Below are positions 24,601 to 37,090 of a stretch of 64,000 nt of DNA, in pieces; within the stretch, counting starts at the first letter, position 1, and each line of letters starts with the position of its first letter. This DNA comes from Rhexocercosporidium sp. MPI-PUGE-AT-0058. Lineage: Eukaryota > Ascomycota > Leotiomycetes > Helotiales. Where the stretch lies: NCBI GenBank assembly GCA_020746875.1, contig JAGTJL010000007.1:1426001-1490000 (forward strand), given 5' to 3'. Both the position numbers and the translations under genes were made by a program. The notes below the pieces were generated by a model. The model did no database searches. It worked only from the letters and a program-made list of their open reading frames with translations, and had not been told where the DNA came from.

Positions 24601-27600
24601 TTCCTCGTACTCGGGGCCACGGAAAGTATAGTATCCTGGGTATGATCCGTCCTTGTGACCGCAGATGAATGTGAGACGGCGGATGCGGCGGGCCAGAAGT
24701 TCTTCCTTGTACTCCTTGACGATGAGGTTGATTCTGGCAATAGTCTCATTATCATCGAGACTCTCAGAATCCCGGACAGCAACGTTGCAGACGGCGGTAA
24801 GCTCATCCTCAGTGGTAATTGGTGGCAGGGTCTTGCGCTTTCCATTCAAGTCTGGCATTAAGCCAGTGGGAAGTGACTTCTTACTCTTTCCGTAACTAGG
24901 GAACACTTCCAAGGCACGCAGGAGATACTCCTCGGCCTCGTCCAGATATTGCACTGGAACGATGACACCCTTTCTGGTTGGCTCATTGTCGGTCTTGTTG
25001 ACGAGGTAAGACATGTCGCTGATGGAGCTGACACGCTTGAATGGGTTGCCACTCTCGTATGATGGAGTGGCTGGTGTCGAAGGAGCCGAGGATTGAATAG
25101 GCATACCGAATTCTGAGGCGCCAACCTTTCGGAGAACAAAGTCCCACGAGACAATGAATGGTGGCTCGGAGGAATCATTGTGATACTCGATCTTCTTCAG
25201 TGAGTAAGCACGGTATGCTCGTCGAATGTAGACTTCCAGAGCAGCGAGCGAAACCCATGGATCTTGGTAACCGAAAAAGATGGGCAAGACATCAAAGACA
25301 GTATACTTGGAATCGACAACCTCCTTGAGGACCTCAAGGTCGGGCTCTCGGTGCTCCCATCCAGTCTCACCATATCGAGATTCGACAACAGATGATCGGA
25401 GAATGTGCTCCATCTGAGCAGCACGCTCTTCCAAAGATGGCATAGCACATTGGATGAGAAGCTCGCGAGCCTTGAGTGCGACCTTAGCGGTTTGTCTGGA
25501 CTCGAGCTCGGTAAGTTTCCGTAGAGCTGGGCGGAAGTACTTGGCGACGTTGCCTGCGCTTGGCTTGTTTGGCTTGTACTCGTCGAGAATGGCAAGAATC
25601 AAGTTGTTCTTAGCACCAATTCTGCTGTGAGAAAGAACAATTTGGACAACCTTAAAGCTGTCGTCCTTATTCTCATCCCTGAGCTTCAAGATAACTTCTT
25701 CGTCACGGGATTGACGACCAGAAAATAGCTTCTCGACCGATACATATTGCTCCAAAAGGCCCGAGAAAACGTCGAACTCGTGAACTTTCTGGCCCTCGGC
25801 GTATCGATCAAGGACCTCAGTCAACGGCAGGAGAGTTGTCTTCAAAGTCTCCACATCAGAAGGTGCAACACTCTCTTCGAGGAACTTAGAAAAGGCCTTA
25901 GACAAGTTCTTTGCTGGGAACTCGCCCTTACGAACCTTCGCACGATCAACGATCTGTGTGAAGGTGGCATCAAGGCGTTGAGGCATTCTAGCGTGCAGAG
26001 CAGAGAATTGAGCGTTCCACTCGCCATATGGCAAATCTGGGTCGCGGAGCACCTCCATGAGTTCCTTGAGGGTAGCTGCCATGATGACTTGGTTGTCGAA
26101 GCCATTGAGGATGTTGGTGAGAACGCTGTGGAGAAGGAGGAATCGTTGGGCGGGTTTGGTGCCTACCACTTGTGGTGGTCCAAGATCTGGGAGCTGACCT
26201 AGGAAGGGCTGGGCAGATTGGACTCTTGAGGGATCATCAAGAGCAAGTATACCGATAATATCACCAGCCTCCAATGTAGCTCCTGGCTGCTTGATGAATT
26301 GCACAATACCATCTTCACCAGCAATAAGAGGCATGTACATCTTCATGACCTCGACTTCAGCGAATGCCTGGCCGGCCTTGATGTGCTCTCCGTTGTCAAC
26401 TGTGAACTTGACGAGCTTTCCTGGAGATGGAGTTCGGAGTTGGGTGGGGTCGTTCTCTTGCTCGAGCAAGCAGGTCTTGCTGTCGACACTCAAGCGAGTG
26501 GCTCCAACTTCTTCCTTCCAGTAAAGGTTGTGACTTCTGCCGCTGAGGAGGACCAAGAGTCCTCCATCACTCAAGGCACGAACTCCCACTGAGCATTTCG
26601 AGCCGTTGATGAACAAGTGATAGCTGTCCAAGCTTGACCGAGTGGCCGTAAACTTGTATCTGTGACCATCGTAAATGAAGTCGATGGGGAAGACGGTCTT
26701 CAGAATGTCCTTTGCTGGGACTTGACCCTTCTCCAAGCTGTTTCTATATTCGGAAATGCAGGCCTCACTGGCGATGTGGGCTTTGCAAACAGCACCGCAA
26801 ACAACAGCCAGCATAGGATCTGGTCGCTCAGCAGTCAACTTGTTCGAGATCAGCTCATCGAGCCATCCGGTAGTGATGGTGTTGCCCTCGAAAGCAGGGG
26901 TCTCCAAAAGCTTGATTAAGTACTCGACCGTGGTGCGGAAATCACCACGAATACTCAATTCCTTCAGGGCGACGACCATGTGTTTCCGCGATGCTGATCT
27001 GTTCTCACCATAGGCGAAAATGTGACCAAATTGACTGTCGGAGAAACTGTGGATACCACCGGCAGTCCCTACGGAAAAATAACCCCATACGTTGGAACTA
27101 CTCCTGAAGTTCAATTCGTGCATTGTACCGCTCGAAGGCTTGAAACCCTCTCCTGGATCTTCGGAAGTGATACGACAGGCAGTGGTGTGGCCCTTTGGTT
27201 TTGGTCGACGCTGGGTAAGAGAGCTGTTCTCCTTGGAAAAGTCGAAGTCGATTTCGCTTGAGGTTTGGGGATCAGCTCCATACAATAATCTGATGTCGCG
27301 AATTCTGTGCAGAGGAAGACCCATCGCAATTTGGAGTTGGGCAGCAGGCAGATTGACACCACTGACCATCTCGGTCGTTGGATGCTCTACTTGCAATCTG
27401 GGGTTAAGTTCCAAAAAGTAGAATTTGTCGTCGGAGTGTGAGTAGAGGTATTCGACAGTACCGGCCGAAACGTAACCTACAAGACGACCAAGACGGACAG
27501 CAGCCTTCTCCATTGCCTGGAACGTCTCAGGCTTTGCGATTGTGACTGGTGCCTCCTCGATAATCTTTTGATGTCTGCGCTGAACGGAACAATCTCTCCC

Positions 27601-28670
27601 GAAGAGCGAAATGTTGTTTCCGTACTCATCGGCCAGCAATTGAACCTCCAAATGTCTGGCATTCCCAGCCAGCTTCATGATGAAGATGGGGGATCCAGGG
27701 ATCTCGCTGGCGGCGGCTTTGTACAGGGCTTCGAAGCCTTGCTCGCTTTCCGCCTTTCGGATACCCTTTCCACCACCACCTTCAGAGGCCTTGATCATGA
27801 CCGGGAAGCCAATCTGTTTTGCCTTCTCGAGACCCTCTTCCCATGACTGGACGCAGCCCTTCATGTAAACTTCGTCTTCGACTGTGACAATCCCGTCCTC
27901 GTTGACATCCACCTTGTCAACACCAGTTCCCGACCATGGTATACAGGGAACTTTGGCGTGTTGTGCGACAATCGTAGAGGAGATCTTGTCACCAAGCGAT
28001 CGCATGGCAGAGCCAGGAGGACCGATGAACACGATCTTTTTCGGGGAAGCGGCTAACGATTCTGGCAGCTTTGGATTTTCTGAAGCGTGTCCCCTATTCG
28101 AGTATCAGTAAGTGTATTCGTTCCGCCCACAGAAATCGCAGAAACACCTACCATCCTGCCCAAACTGCATGAACATTCATACGCTCAGCAACATCTACAA
28201 TCAACTCCACGTTTGCGTAGTTGTTGTTATTCGTTCCTCCAGGGACCTCGACGTATTGATCTGCCATCCGGATGTAATCTGCGTTTGCCTGCAGATCCTC
28301 GGGAGTAGCCATGACGGTGAATTGAATGGCCCTTTCGTCGCCGAAGGTCTCGTAGGCCCATTTTCGGACGGATCTAATCTCCTTGACTGCAGCAATACCG
28401 TTATTGGCAATCAAAACCTGTTCAGCTGGTCAGTTGGGCCTTCGGCGGTTTTGTCCGGTCTGGTATACGCACGTTGGTGATGACCGTGTGGGCATCGTGA
28501 GCTGCCACGAAGTCCTTGACGGGACCCGGGGCAGCGTTCTCCAGCTTGTTTCCACCGATGAAGTGATCTGCCAGCTTGTGTTTGGCTGCATATGAGGTTG
28601 AGCCTTTCATGACGGGTACGGTGCCATTGGTGGCCTTGACACCATTCCCGTTGCCATTGACTGCGGCCAT
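21619..28670 (-). CDS. acc1: Acetyl-CoA carboxylase, multidomain
   Basis: Cytosolic ATP- and biotin-dependent enzyme making malonyl-CoA, the committed step of fatty-acid synthesis. Exons on the minus strand: 28670-28473, 28417-28152, 28093-23226, 23179-22380 and 22332-21619, giving 2281 aa, the usual fungal length. The biotin carboxylase domain begins near [20 protein letters not shown] and has the ATP-grasp loop [13 protein letters not shown] and [12 protein letters not shown]. The biotin carrier motif is [11 protein letters not shown], with the biotinyl Lys codon at 26343-26341 (residue about 739). A long central region leads to the carboxyltransferase domain, with [27 protein letters not shown] and, in the C-terminal half, [16 protein letters not shown] across the last intron. 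The ATG at 28670 starts [16 protein letters not shown], like other fungal ACCs. All exon phases agree, and no key motif is missing. Confidence 0.98.
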
Positions 28671-31600
28671 GGTGCGGAAATCAATGCTCGCGGAGGAGCG
28701 GACAGAGTGAGGTCGCCAGTGGTGATGCGAGGAATTGCTGTATCCCAAAAGTGACCCAAGTAATCTGCTCGCTTGGCCGTGGTGTTATATCTATCTTCTC
28801 GCGAGGATCGATAGAGTGGAACGGGATTCGGGGCTGAGGAGCTGGTGGTGGTGGTTGTTCAAAGTCGCCGAACGGAGACGGGCACCGAATTAGAGAGCTC
28901 GAGGAGAGGCGTGGAGAGGAGGCTGTGGGGGGTATCAACGACAGAGGCAGAATTGAAAAAGGCAGGCAAGTTACGGCAGGGAGCAAGTTCGGAGGGAAGA
29001 GCAGAGAGGCAGGATTTTCTCGATTGAAGGAAGAAGAGGATAGGAGGAGGAAGATGGTTGTAAATTGTACACGGGAGGGTAGTAGTTGAGCACAAAGTAC
29101 GGGCTGATGATGTGGAGGTGGGTTTATGAAATAATAATTCCTTGCCCGACTGTCAGTAGTAGTTCCAGTCCGTCTTCAACAAGGTCCTTGCTCCCTCCCG
29201 TCCTGACCAGTGCCCAGTACCCAGTCCCCACCCACGCCTAGCCTCACCAGAGCTCTTTCCCTCCTTCCCTCCATCCCTCCCTCGTCCTCCTCCCTCGCTC
29301 CTTCCCTTTCCCCTCCGCTTTCCTCAACAGCCATCGCTGGCTGCTGGCCCGGCTTCCTGGCCGCGTCCAATTCGGTGAGCGAGCCAAAACCAAAACCCCC
29401 AACCCGACCCAACGAACTCCACCAGCCCATGCCCGATGCGGCATAGACTGGTCCCTCTCCAACAGATTTCCGCGACAATCTTAATCTGCACGACTTCCCA
29501 GCAGAGAAAGGGCTAAAGACCATGATCCAGATCTATCTCACAGTCGAAAGCCCGCGCCGGATGATGTCGGATTGAAGCTGGACTTCTGTGTAGTACTTAG
29601 TAGATATCTGTCTGCATCTGTCTGCATCTGTCTGCTTCTGTTTGTGGTGCTGACCTGTCCTATCTTGGCGTGTTGTTGAGTCCAAGTGTCCGTAGCGACC
29701 TCCCTTACGGCACTGTCCTGCCTTACGGTACATAGGACTACGGCCTATTCTAATCTCATCGCCGCACCACCAGATCCGATCGATCCTCTCCTCCCCTCTT
29801 CCCGCCCTCACTCCCTCACGCACAGCTCCACCCACTCACTCACTGCTGACTGTCTAGTACTGGCCGGACTCCATGACGCAGTTTTCCTAGCACCATCCAA
29901 GCCCCCATGCCGAAAAGGAGCCAAGGCGTGGCGGCAACTTTCCGCCTCGTCCGCCTCGAGGAACTTCCCCAACATGTCGGGATGCCAATGCAAGATGCCC
30001 CACTCTTTGCCCGAATGCTGAATCCAGCACATTCTCACTGACTTCCGACGTCTCTCACATCCGAACGACCTTCTTTCCAATTATCGGTCTTGGAGTTATC
30101 TTTCAACCTAAATACCGAGGGGTTGAATTCTTCCAACATCTATCTACCGCTCACTCCTTTCATCCGGATTATATATATTTATATACAATTTTTTTTTTTT
30201 TTCACCACCTCTACCTGCATTCGAAGCTATACCAACCAACCAACCACCTTTCCTTCAGAGAGACCCTTCATTCCTTTCCTCAGCTTACACAAACATTTAC
30301 TCGGTGATCGCACCGACCGTCTTCAACTCTGAAATGTCAAAACTAGCCCCCTCCCCCTTTGACTTTTGACAAGCACCGTAGTCAAATTAGACGCCGCCAC
30401 GGCGCAACGCTGAATCCGACACGCCTCTCGAAAGAAGGAGAAGCAAATAGAGATACAGGGCTGAGCGCGAGCAACTTGTCAATTTGTATATGGCCTAGGT
30501 ATTGAACGAAGCGAAGGAACGGGCTGTTTATTGTTTCTACGGACGTCCGGCTGAGCTCACTCATCCTCATCCTCATCCATCCTTCGCTTCGGCGGCTTCT
30601 TTGTGCTGCTGCACTCAACTGCGCCGCGCCGTGCTCTACTCTACCACTCACGCCTCATCCGTACTAGCCTCATCCCATCTCACTCCCGCGAATCATTCTA
30701 AAAACAGCGATCTGGTGATGTGAACGGTACGGACGCCATTGATACGACAGGTCATTCTTTTGTGTGTATTTAATCGTTCATGGGACTTCTAGTTTTGGTT
30801 TGGGTGAGCTAGAAAATGATTCCTGAGTATGAGCTGTTGTGGCTTGTGCTACCGCTGTGGCTGAGGATATCTTCGTTCGGTGCAATTAGTCAGAGGAGAG
30901 CAGAGCAAAACAGAGTAGAGCGGAGGAGAATTCCATGAATGAAGTATTCCCTCCGTCGATTATCTAGAATCATACTGAATCACATGCATGGTTCATCAAC
31001 CAAGTGAGACTGATCATTGCATTGAGTTTCAGCAGCTGTACTGTGCATTCATTGTCTATCGTGGTTAGGTACTTTATTTCTCTCACGCTGCCCACCACAC
31101 ATCCCATACCCGCGAGCTGGAAATAAAGATGATCTCGATTAACAGTCTACCAGCTAAGTATATACTTACCTTTCGCCTCAAAAAGCCACTCTCTCTCCCC
31201 CTCTCTCTTCTTTTCTTAGCTAACGGCCTGTATACGATAAAATTGGATTGCTGGATTGAAAGTATATATCCATTCCAAGCAAAAGTTTCCCTCCGATAGC
31301 TAGCTAGCTCAATCAGGTCGATGGACCATGGAGACGGGTGGATGATTCAATAGAGAGGTTGCGACCGAACACTCTTGCGGGTAGGAAATAATATAGAAGT
31401 GTCGTTCGTGAAGGAGATTGATCAGATGAGAAAGAATCATTCTTTGGAACTTTTGGCTTGAGCATGGACTGAGTGGTGTCCTTTCTAGCTCTTGTCTTTA
31501 TCCTTCGTCCGTTTGAAGCCCTTTTTAATTCAGTATTAAAATCTCTGTTGGTTGTTGATGAGTGCATTAAATTTAGAGTCCATTTCTGAATCAGGACTTT

Positions 31601-32032
31601 GGACTTACATGAGCATCGGACTCCTGAATGCATGAGGGATTGACATTTGATTGGAAGCCTCAGGTCCAAAGGAGGATGTTATATTTAATCGATACAAAAA
31701 GGACGTCAATTTTCAGCATCGAAAGTATCTCTTCGTTCATTATTAATTTGATCTCAGCTAGCTACCTACCAAGCAAGGTAGTAGCTAGCCTAATCATCTA
31801 GGAAGCTACCCATTCCACCCCTTCCATCAATCCTTCCTCTCTTCCTCCTATAATGCAATGCACCTCAACTCGCAATGCACAGGTATGTAGAAGGACAACA
31901 ACAACATCAAACGCCAGTTGCACCAATGCTCAAGCCACAAAGTAAACATCCCGTCCCCCCAATCATAACTTCGTATACAGGGTCGTGCAGTGCAAGCAAA
32001 AGAATCAGTGTACACCCCAGTCCTTCTTTCCT
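28671..32032. other. 3.4-kb intergenic region upstream of acetyl-CoA carboxylase
   Basis: The first 1.4 kb is the likely carboxylase promoter and leader, with purine-rich plus strand near 28850-29060 (pyrimidine-rich on the coding strand). A T13 run at about 30189-30201 and AT-rich TATATATTTATATA at about 30170 lie midway. No open frame has a domain. A strong hairpin lies at 31757-31789 near the NudE 3' end. Confidence 0.45.
31757..31789. repeat. Short inverted repeat (hairpin) 3' of nudE
   Basis: Arms GCTAGCTACCTACC (31757-31770) and GGTAGTAGCTAGC (31777-31789) pair almost perfectly, with one bulged base, around the six-base loop AAGCAA. It lies about 245 bp beyond the NudE stop, so it may sit in its 3' UTR. 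Function is unknown. Confidence 0.6.
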
Positions 32033-33907
32033 CTAATAAGTCTCTCCTACCCCAGAAAGCTTTCTTGGTCGACCAGGAGGCTTCATACCGCTTTCCGTCT
32101 TGTCTCCGTCTCTCGATGCTGGCCCTCCGCTGGTCGTTCTCCTGGGTAAGGCTGTCATTCCGAGAGGGCCGCTTTTCCGTCTTGCTAGTCCGGGTGGGCC
32201 TGGAATGGCACTGCTTTCTAGCTCTCCTTTGCCGTATGTATTCCTTCGGCTAGGTGTTGCAAAGTCCAGCTCTCGAGATTCGTCAAGGTCGATATGAGAG
32301 ACGCTCTGGGAATGACCGTGACCATGAGATGCCCCGTAACTGCCACCAATGCTAGATCTTGGTCTCCGAGATTCAGCAATCGAGGATTGTGAATAATGTC
32401 CGAGCGGTGTGCGAGCCCCTGACATTGACGTACGGCTCGCAGGACGTGCGATCTCGGTCCGGCTCGCAGGACGATCCGGTCGAACATAACTGGTGGTGCT
32501 CGCTCTGCTGCTGGGTCTGCTGTCGCTATTCTCTCGGCTTGGAAGTGGACCGAAGGACAATCTACTGATTCCAGAAGTAGACAGCCTTGCAACATGCTTT
32601 GTTGACGACTGTGGGGTATCTTCTGGAGCCATAGACGAAGTGCTTATCGTGCTGCCACCAGTTCGCTTCCTACTCCTTATTGTCACACTAGAAGGCATGT
32701 AATTTTGCCCCAAAGCAGAGCCATTTCGAGGAGAAGCGCGTGGTGGAGTGTTGACTGGTGCGGGTAATTTCGACCTCGCAGAGTGTACCCGCTGCTCCAA
32801 CCTCTGCATCTGTGCTGTGAGACTTCGGATGTGGGTGAGTGATGTCGAGTTCGGCAGCCCTCGGGTTGCTGGTGCCTTCGTTTTGGCATTTCGAATAACA
32901 GCAGGAGTCGCGTTTCTCATGCGGGAGGAACTGGTTGGTGCAGTGACTGGAGGCCCTCTGGAGCTCCTCAGATTGCCCGATGGGTATCGTGCTGCGGGTT
33001 TGGGTGTGGTGCTCGAGTCGCCAGAAGGAAGCTTCATCTTGCTCTTGGGTGGATTCATGGGAGTCTTGAGCATTCGTTTTGCTGAGCCCGAGGCATCTGA
33101 GATAGGTGGGGATGGAGGGGTTGGAGTGTCGGATACTGTATCGGTAGTAGAAATCGACTTCGTATCCGGTGGAGTTGTGATCATGGGCGAAGAGGCGGTA
33201 GATGTTGGAGAATCTCCCAGAGAAGGAGAATTTGGCGCAGTAATATCTGTGGTGATATTGGGCACATGTCGCTTCCGCAGTTTGTCTTGCATTATCTCTG
33301 CCTCTATCCTGAGATCTGATAGCTCGTCTCGTAGGCGCTGTGTTTCGATTCGCAGATGCTCTCTCTCTTGCTCTCCAACTTTGATCTCCTCCTCCATCAT
33401 GACAGCCCTCTCGATCGCAACATTGTACTTCGACTCCAGATCCTCCAAAGACGACGAAGTATTTCGCGCTTGCCTCTCGAAATCATCGTTCTGAACTTCT
33501 ATGTCGCGTAATCTCAGCTGTAGCGTCCGGTTTGAATCCCGAAGCGTGGTGATCTCTTTCTGGAGGGTGTTCTGCGCCGTGTTGGCCTCGGTCTTCGATT
33601 GCTTGTATTTGGTCTGCATGGTACTGTTAGATCAACAGCGTGCAATGGCGTATCAGCGAGTGTTTTGGAACAAGATTACCTTCCACTCCTCGACCTCAAA
33701 TCCCAAGCTCTCAGCCTTCTCCTGCAGTACCCGCTCCCTCTTCTCGGCAGCCTCAACATCCTTCTCCAGCTCAGCCTCCAGCTCTTGACTGGAGGCCTGG
33801 AATTCAGCTAATTCATGCTCGAGTTGTTCATATTGCGATTTATAGTATGCGAGTGCGCTCTCCGGGGTCGACAGGTCGGTCGGAGGGGACGAAGGTGGCT
33901 CATCCAT
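32033..33907 (-). CDS. nudE: Nuclear distribution protein NudE (RO11-like)
   Basis: Coiled-coil adaptor that links LIS1/NudF and dynein and supports nuclear migration in hyphae. Exon 1 is 33907-33680 and exon 2 is 33613-32033, giving 602 aa. The intron acceptor must be ATGCAG at 33614-33619: it joins EVEEWK to [10 protein letters not shown] in frame, which fits the NudE signature, while the nearer AACAG does not. Heptad-rich sequence runs from about residue 18 to 195 ([20 protein letters not shown] through [11 protein letters not shown]). The remaining two thirds is low-complexity Ser/Pro/Arg/Thr, likely disordered and phosphorylated, ending [13 protein letters not shown]. This two-part layout is normal for filamentous fungi. 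Confidence 0.93.
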
Positions 33908-35164
33908 GGACGGCGACGGTGGTGTTTACCGTGTGTTAGCAAGCTATGCGCAAGCTGGCATCTGCGAGATATCCTAACTTCCAATATACCTCTTGGAAGG
34001 TCAGATCTTCGCCTACTACCCCTATGTACGCTCAGGCGGTGTTCCTTTGTGATCTTGTGCTGGTGTAGCGGTGTGCTTGCCTCAAATAAGCTGGTCCGCG
34101 CACCTGGATTGTCGTGTTTGGTTGTTCGTGATGAGTCGGCTGGTCGGAGTTTGGTGAAGCTGCTGGAAATCGGAATGTAAATGCAATACAATAGCTCTAT
34201 TGTCGCAGTGCTGTTAGTGTCCTGGTCGGTCGAGTGCCCCTCTGTGCTGGAGGGTATTGTCGCTGGTTGTCGATGTTGTCGGTGTCGTCGATGTCGGTGT
34301 CGATGTCCTTTTGGTGTTGACTTTGGGGGGAGACCTAATCGTTGTTACTGAACTAATCCGACCTAGCGCAGGGGTTGAGAGTCGGTGCAGCAACGCAACG
34401 CCGCCAACTGCAGCTGCAACCACTAAAAACATGTGAATGGGGGCGACAACCTTCAATATGCAGTGCAGTCTACCTCAACAAACGAGAAGCTGTCTCTCCT
34501 GAACAATGCATTCGTGGCTTCACGTCATAGATTCTACTGGCTAATTCCTCCTATCAATTACCCGACCGACTGGTTCCAGAATGCAAGTGCCTGTATGGAT
34601 TCATGAATTGGAAGCAGTTCATGCACCACGGTAAAATGCATATGTATGTCTGCAGCTGGATTCTTGGTCTGGTACAAACTCAGGGGCGTTCTGAACAAAG
34701 GTTGCATTGTGGAATATATTAATTTTCAGCGTGTCGTTATATTCAACTTGAGATTGATCTCCATTCTCGTTTGACTCATGAGCCCAGGTTCCCCTTGGGT
34801 AATACTAATACCTAGTGTCCACAGGTGAGAATCTACCAAAAGTGCACCCCAAGTACGGACACAATTTGAATTTAGAATATGTTCTTGAACGAGGAATCAA
34901 TCAGAATGATTATCACCTTTTCAGCTGATAGTATTGTATTGATTTACAGCTGGGCTATTGCGATGCATGATCACTGTTTACTACTTGTCACTCATGAGTC
35001 AGGATGATCCCAGATATCAGTGGAGATGGCCCCCTGAAACCAAACATGGCTCATATTCTCAGGGCACCGACTCGATTCGAGACATCTGATTGACTCCTGA
35101 TAGATTCCTAAGATAGAGGGCCAGGGAATTCATATGCGTTCCAATGAGCTTCCAACCCCACAAC
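33908..35164. other. Intergenic region between nudE and permease
   Basis: It contains the NudE promoter (GTC/GTCG-rich near 34220-34320) and the permease 3' flank, which is more AT-rich from about 34700. No coding signal, RNA gene or repeat of note was seen. Confidence 0.45.
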
Positions 35165-37090
35165 TTACATCGCAGACTTCTTCTCAATCCTCCCAACCTG
35201 GTCGAAATCAACCGCATTACCTCCAACGTCCGCCACACCCTCAATATGGATCTCCGGGCCTGAAAATTGCTTCTTCGCAGTCGTGAACCAAGTCAGAGTT
35301 GCGATGAACATGATAACTCCAACCGCCGCTGACGTATAATTCATATTCTCACTGGTAACGGGATACACCGACGGGAAGTTGAACGTGATGCATGCGAAAA
35401 GCAGATAAGTAAGACCAATAGCGTTCAGCGTCAAAGATACAGCTGGACTCATAGCCCATGGTCCAGTCAGCTGTCTGTGAGTGCCATTGAAATGGGAGAT
35501 CAGACGCACGAGCAAGGGCATGGCGTAGGAGAGGTAGAAACCTTCCGTACCGATGGCAATGACGGTATTGAAACCAGTGACTGTACCGAAGTATATACTG
35601 CAGAATGCCATTTGTATGAGTGCCCCAAGCGCGATAGCAACAACTGGCATGCGGTGCTTCGGTTCAACTCTTCTAATAAAAGAAGAGAATGGTAGTCCCT
35701 CATCCCGAGCGAAAGCGTACAGAGCACGAGCTCCTTCAGCCAGCAGACCGTTAGCGGCGCCGATGTCAATGATGACCATCAATGAGGCGAGGAAACATGA
35801 TCCGATGTTGCTTTGCGTGGAGTCGAAGTAGATCTGGATCAACGGGACCAGAGTAGGTGTCGAAGCTACCGTGTCGATGTCCCCAATGCAGAAGCATACC
35901 GCGATCAGAAAAATGAATCCGGTAACGGCGCCGAGGTAGACTGATAGAACGATCGCTCTTGGAGCTTGCTTGCTAGCATCCTTGATTTCTTCTGTCATGT
36001 GTGCAGGAGCATCATCTTTTGGGAAAGTCAGGTTGCGATCTAAAGACATTGAGGCAAACACTTACAGCAACACATTCCAAACCCAGGCTGCAGAATCCCA
36101 ATGATTCCAGCCATCGAAGTTCCAAATCCAGTGAAGTTCTGGAACTCCTTGAACACAAAGGAAGGCGACTGTTTATTCTTGTTGCAGGCGAGAATGGTGG
36201 TAATGGTAACGATGAAGGCGACGATGTTGAAGACCAGGAATCCCTTTGACAGCTTATCCAAGACCCTTGATCCCCAAAGGTTCATGAATGCTGCAAACAG
36301 AGTGACCGCCCATGCGACTAGAACCGTATGCCACCTTTCAATTACATAGCTTGGGTTAACCAGGTTGGCCTGCCCGAGAATGAAATTAGCGCAGATGAAG
36401 CTGTTTGTGGCTCCAACTGCCAGCAAGCCTATGGAAAGTCAGTGGACATATTTCCACAAATATAGTTGTCCGTATTTCGTACCAATGATCATGAACCATC
36501 CCGTCAGGTATGAGAATTGCCTGCGGATACTCTTTGGTGCTAAGATGAACACCCAGCTATATTGACCTAAGAATTAGAAGTTAGTTTTTTTTTTTTGAAC
36601 CATGAGACCCGATTGCTAGAAATCCAATTTCTTCCTGGAAGAAATTTTGCTCATAAGGGCAGTCCAACTTACCTCCAGCAACCGGGTATTCCGAACACAT
36701 CTCTGCCATAGAATAGGCGACACACAAAGCAACACAACAGATACCCAACCAACCCCAGATCATCACAGGAGGTCCACCAGCATTGACTCCGGTCACAAGG
36801 ACTCCTCCAAGGGCACTCCAACTGCAGGTTGCCTTTAGCACCATCCCAACATTGCCACGTTTCCGTGGTCGACCATTGGTTACAAGGAAGTACATTAACG
36901 TACCATGTCACGATGGAAAACGAAAACCCGATCATGCCAATAAGTCCAAAAGAACGTTTGAGCTCTGTGCGCAAGTGTCAGTGAAGACGTTTCGGATGCC
37001 CACTGGATACGTACCGGGTTGGTAGCCCATGTGTTCCAACGTGGTATCCTCTGCATCTGTTGATATGGCTTTGGTTTCTGGGTCGGCCAT
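35165..37090 (-). CDS. APC-superfamily permease (GABA/choline/amino-acid type)
   Basis: Polytopic transporter of the fungal amino acid/choline group (UGA4/HNM1-like). Six exons on the minus strand: 37090-37015, 36964-36904, 36821-36673, 36566-36483, 36428-36066 and 36015-35165; phases agree at every junction, giving 527 aa. Typical blocks are FGLIGMIGFSFSIVTCWSALG in TM1, GGPPVMIWGW, then AYSMAEMCSEYPVAGGQYSW, and CCYDAPAHMTEEIKDASKQAPRAI before the central helices. About 12 hydrophobic segments can be seen. The N-terminus is a short soluble tail. The substrate cannot be told from sequence alone: GABA, choline, polyamine or a single amino acid are all possible. Confidence 0.92.
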
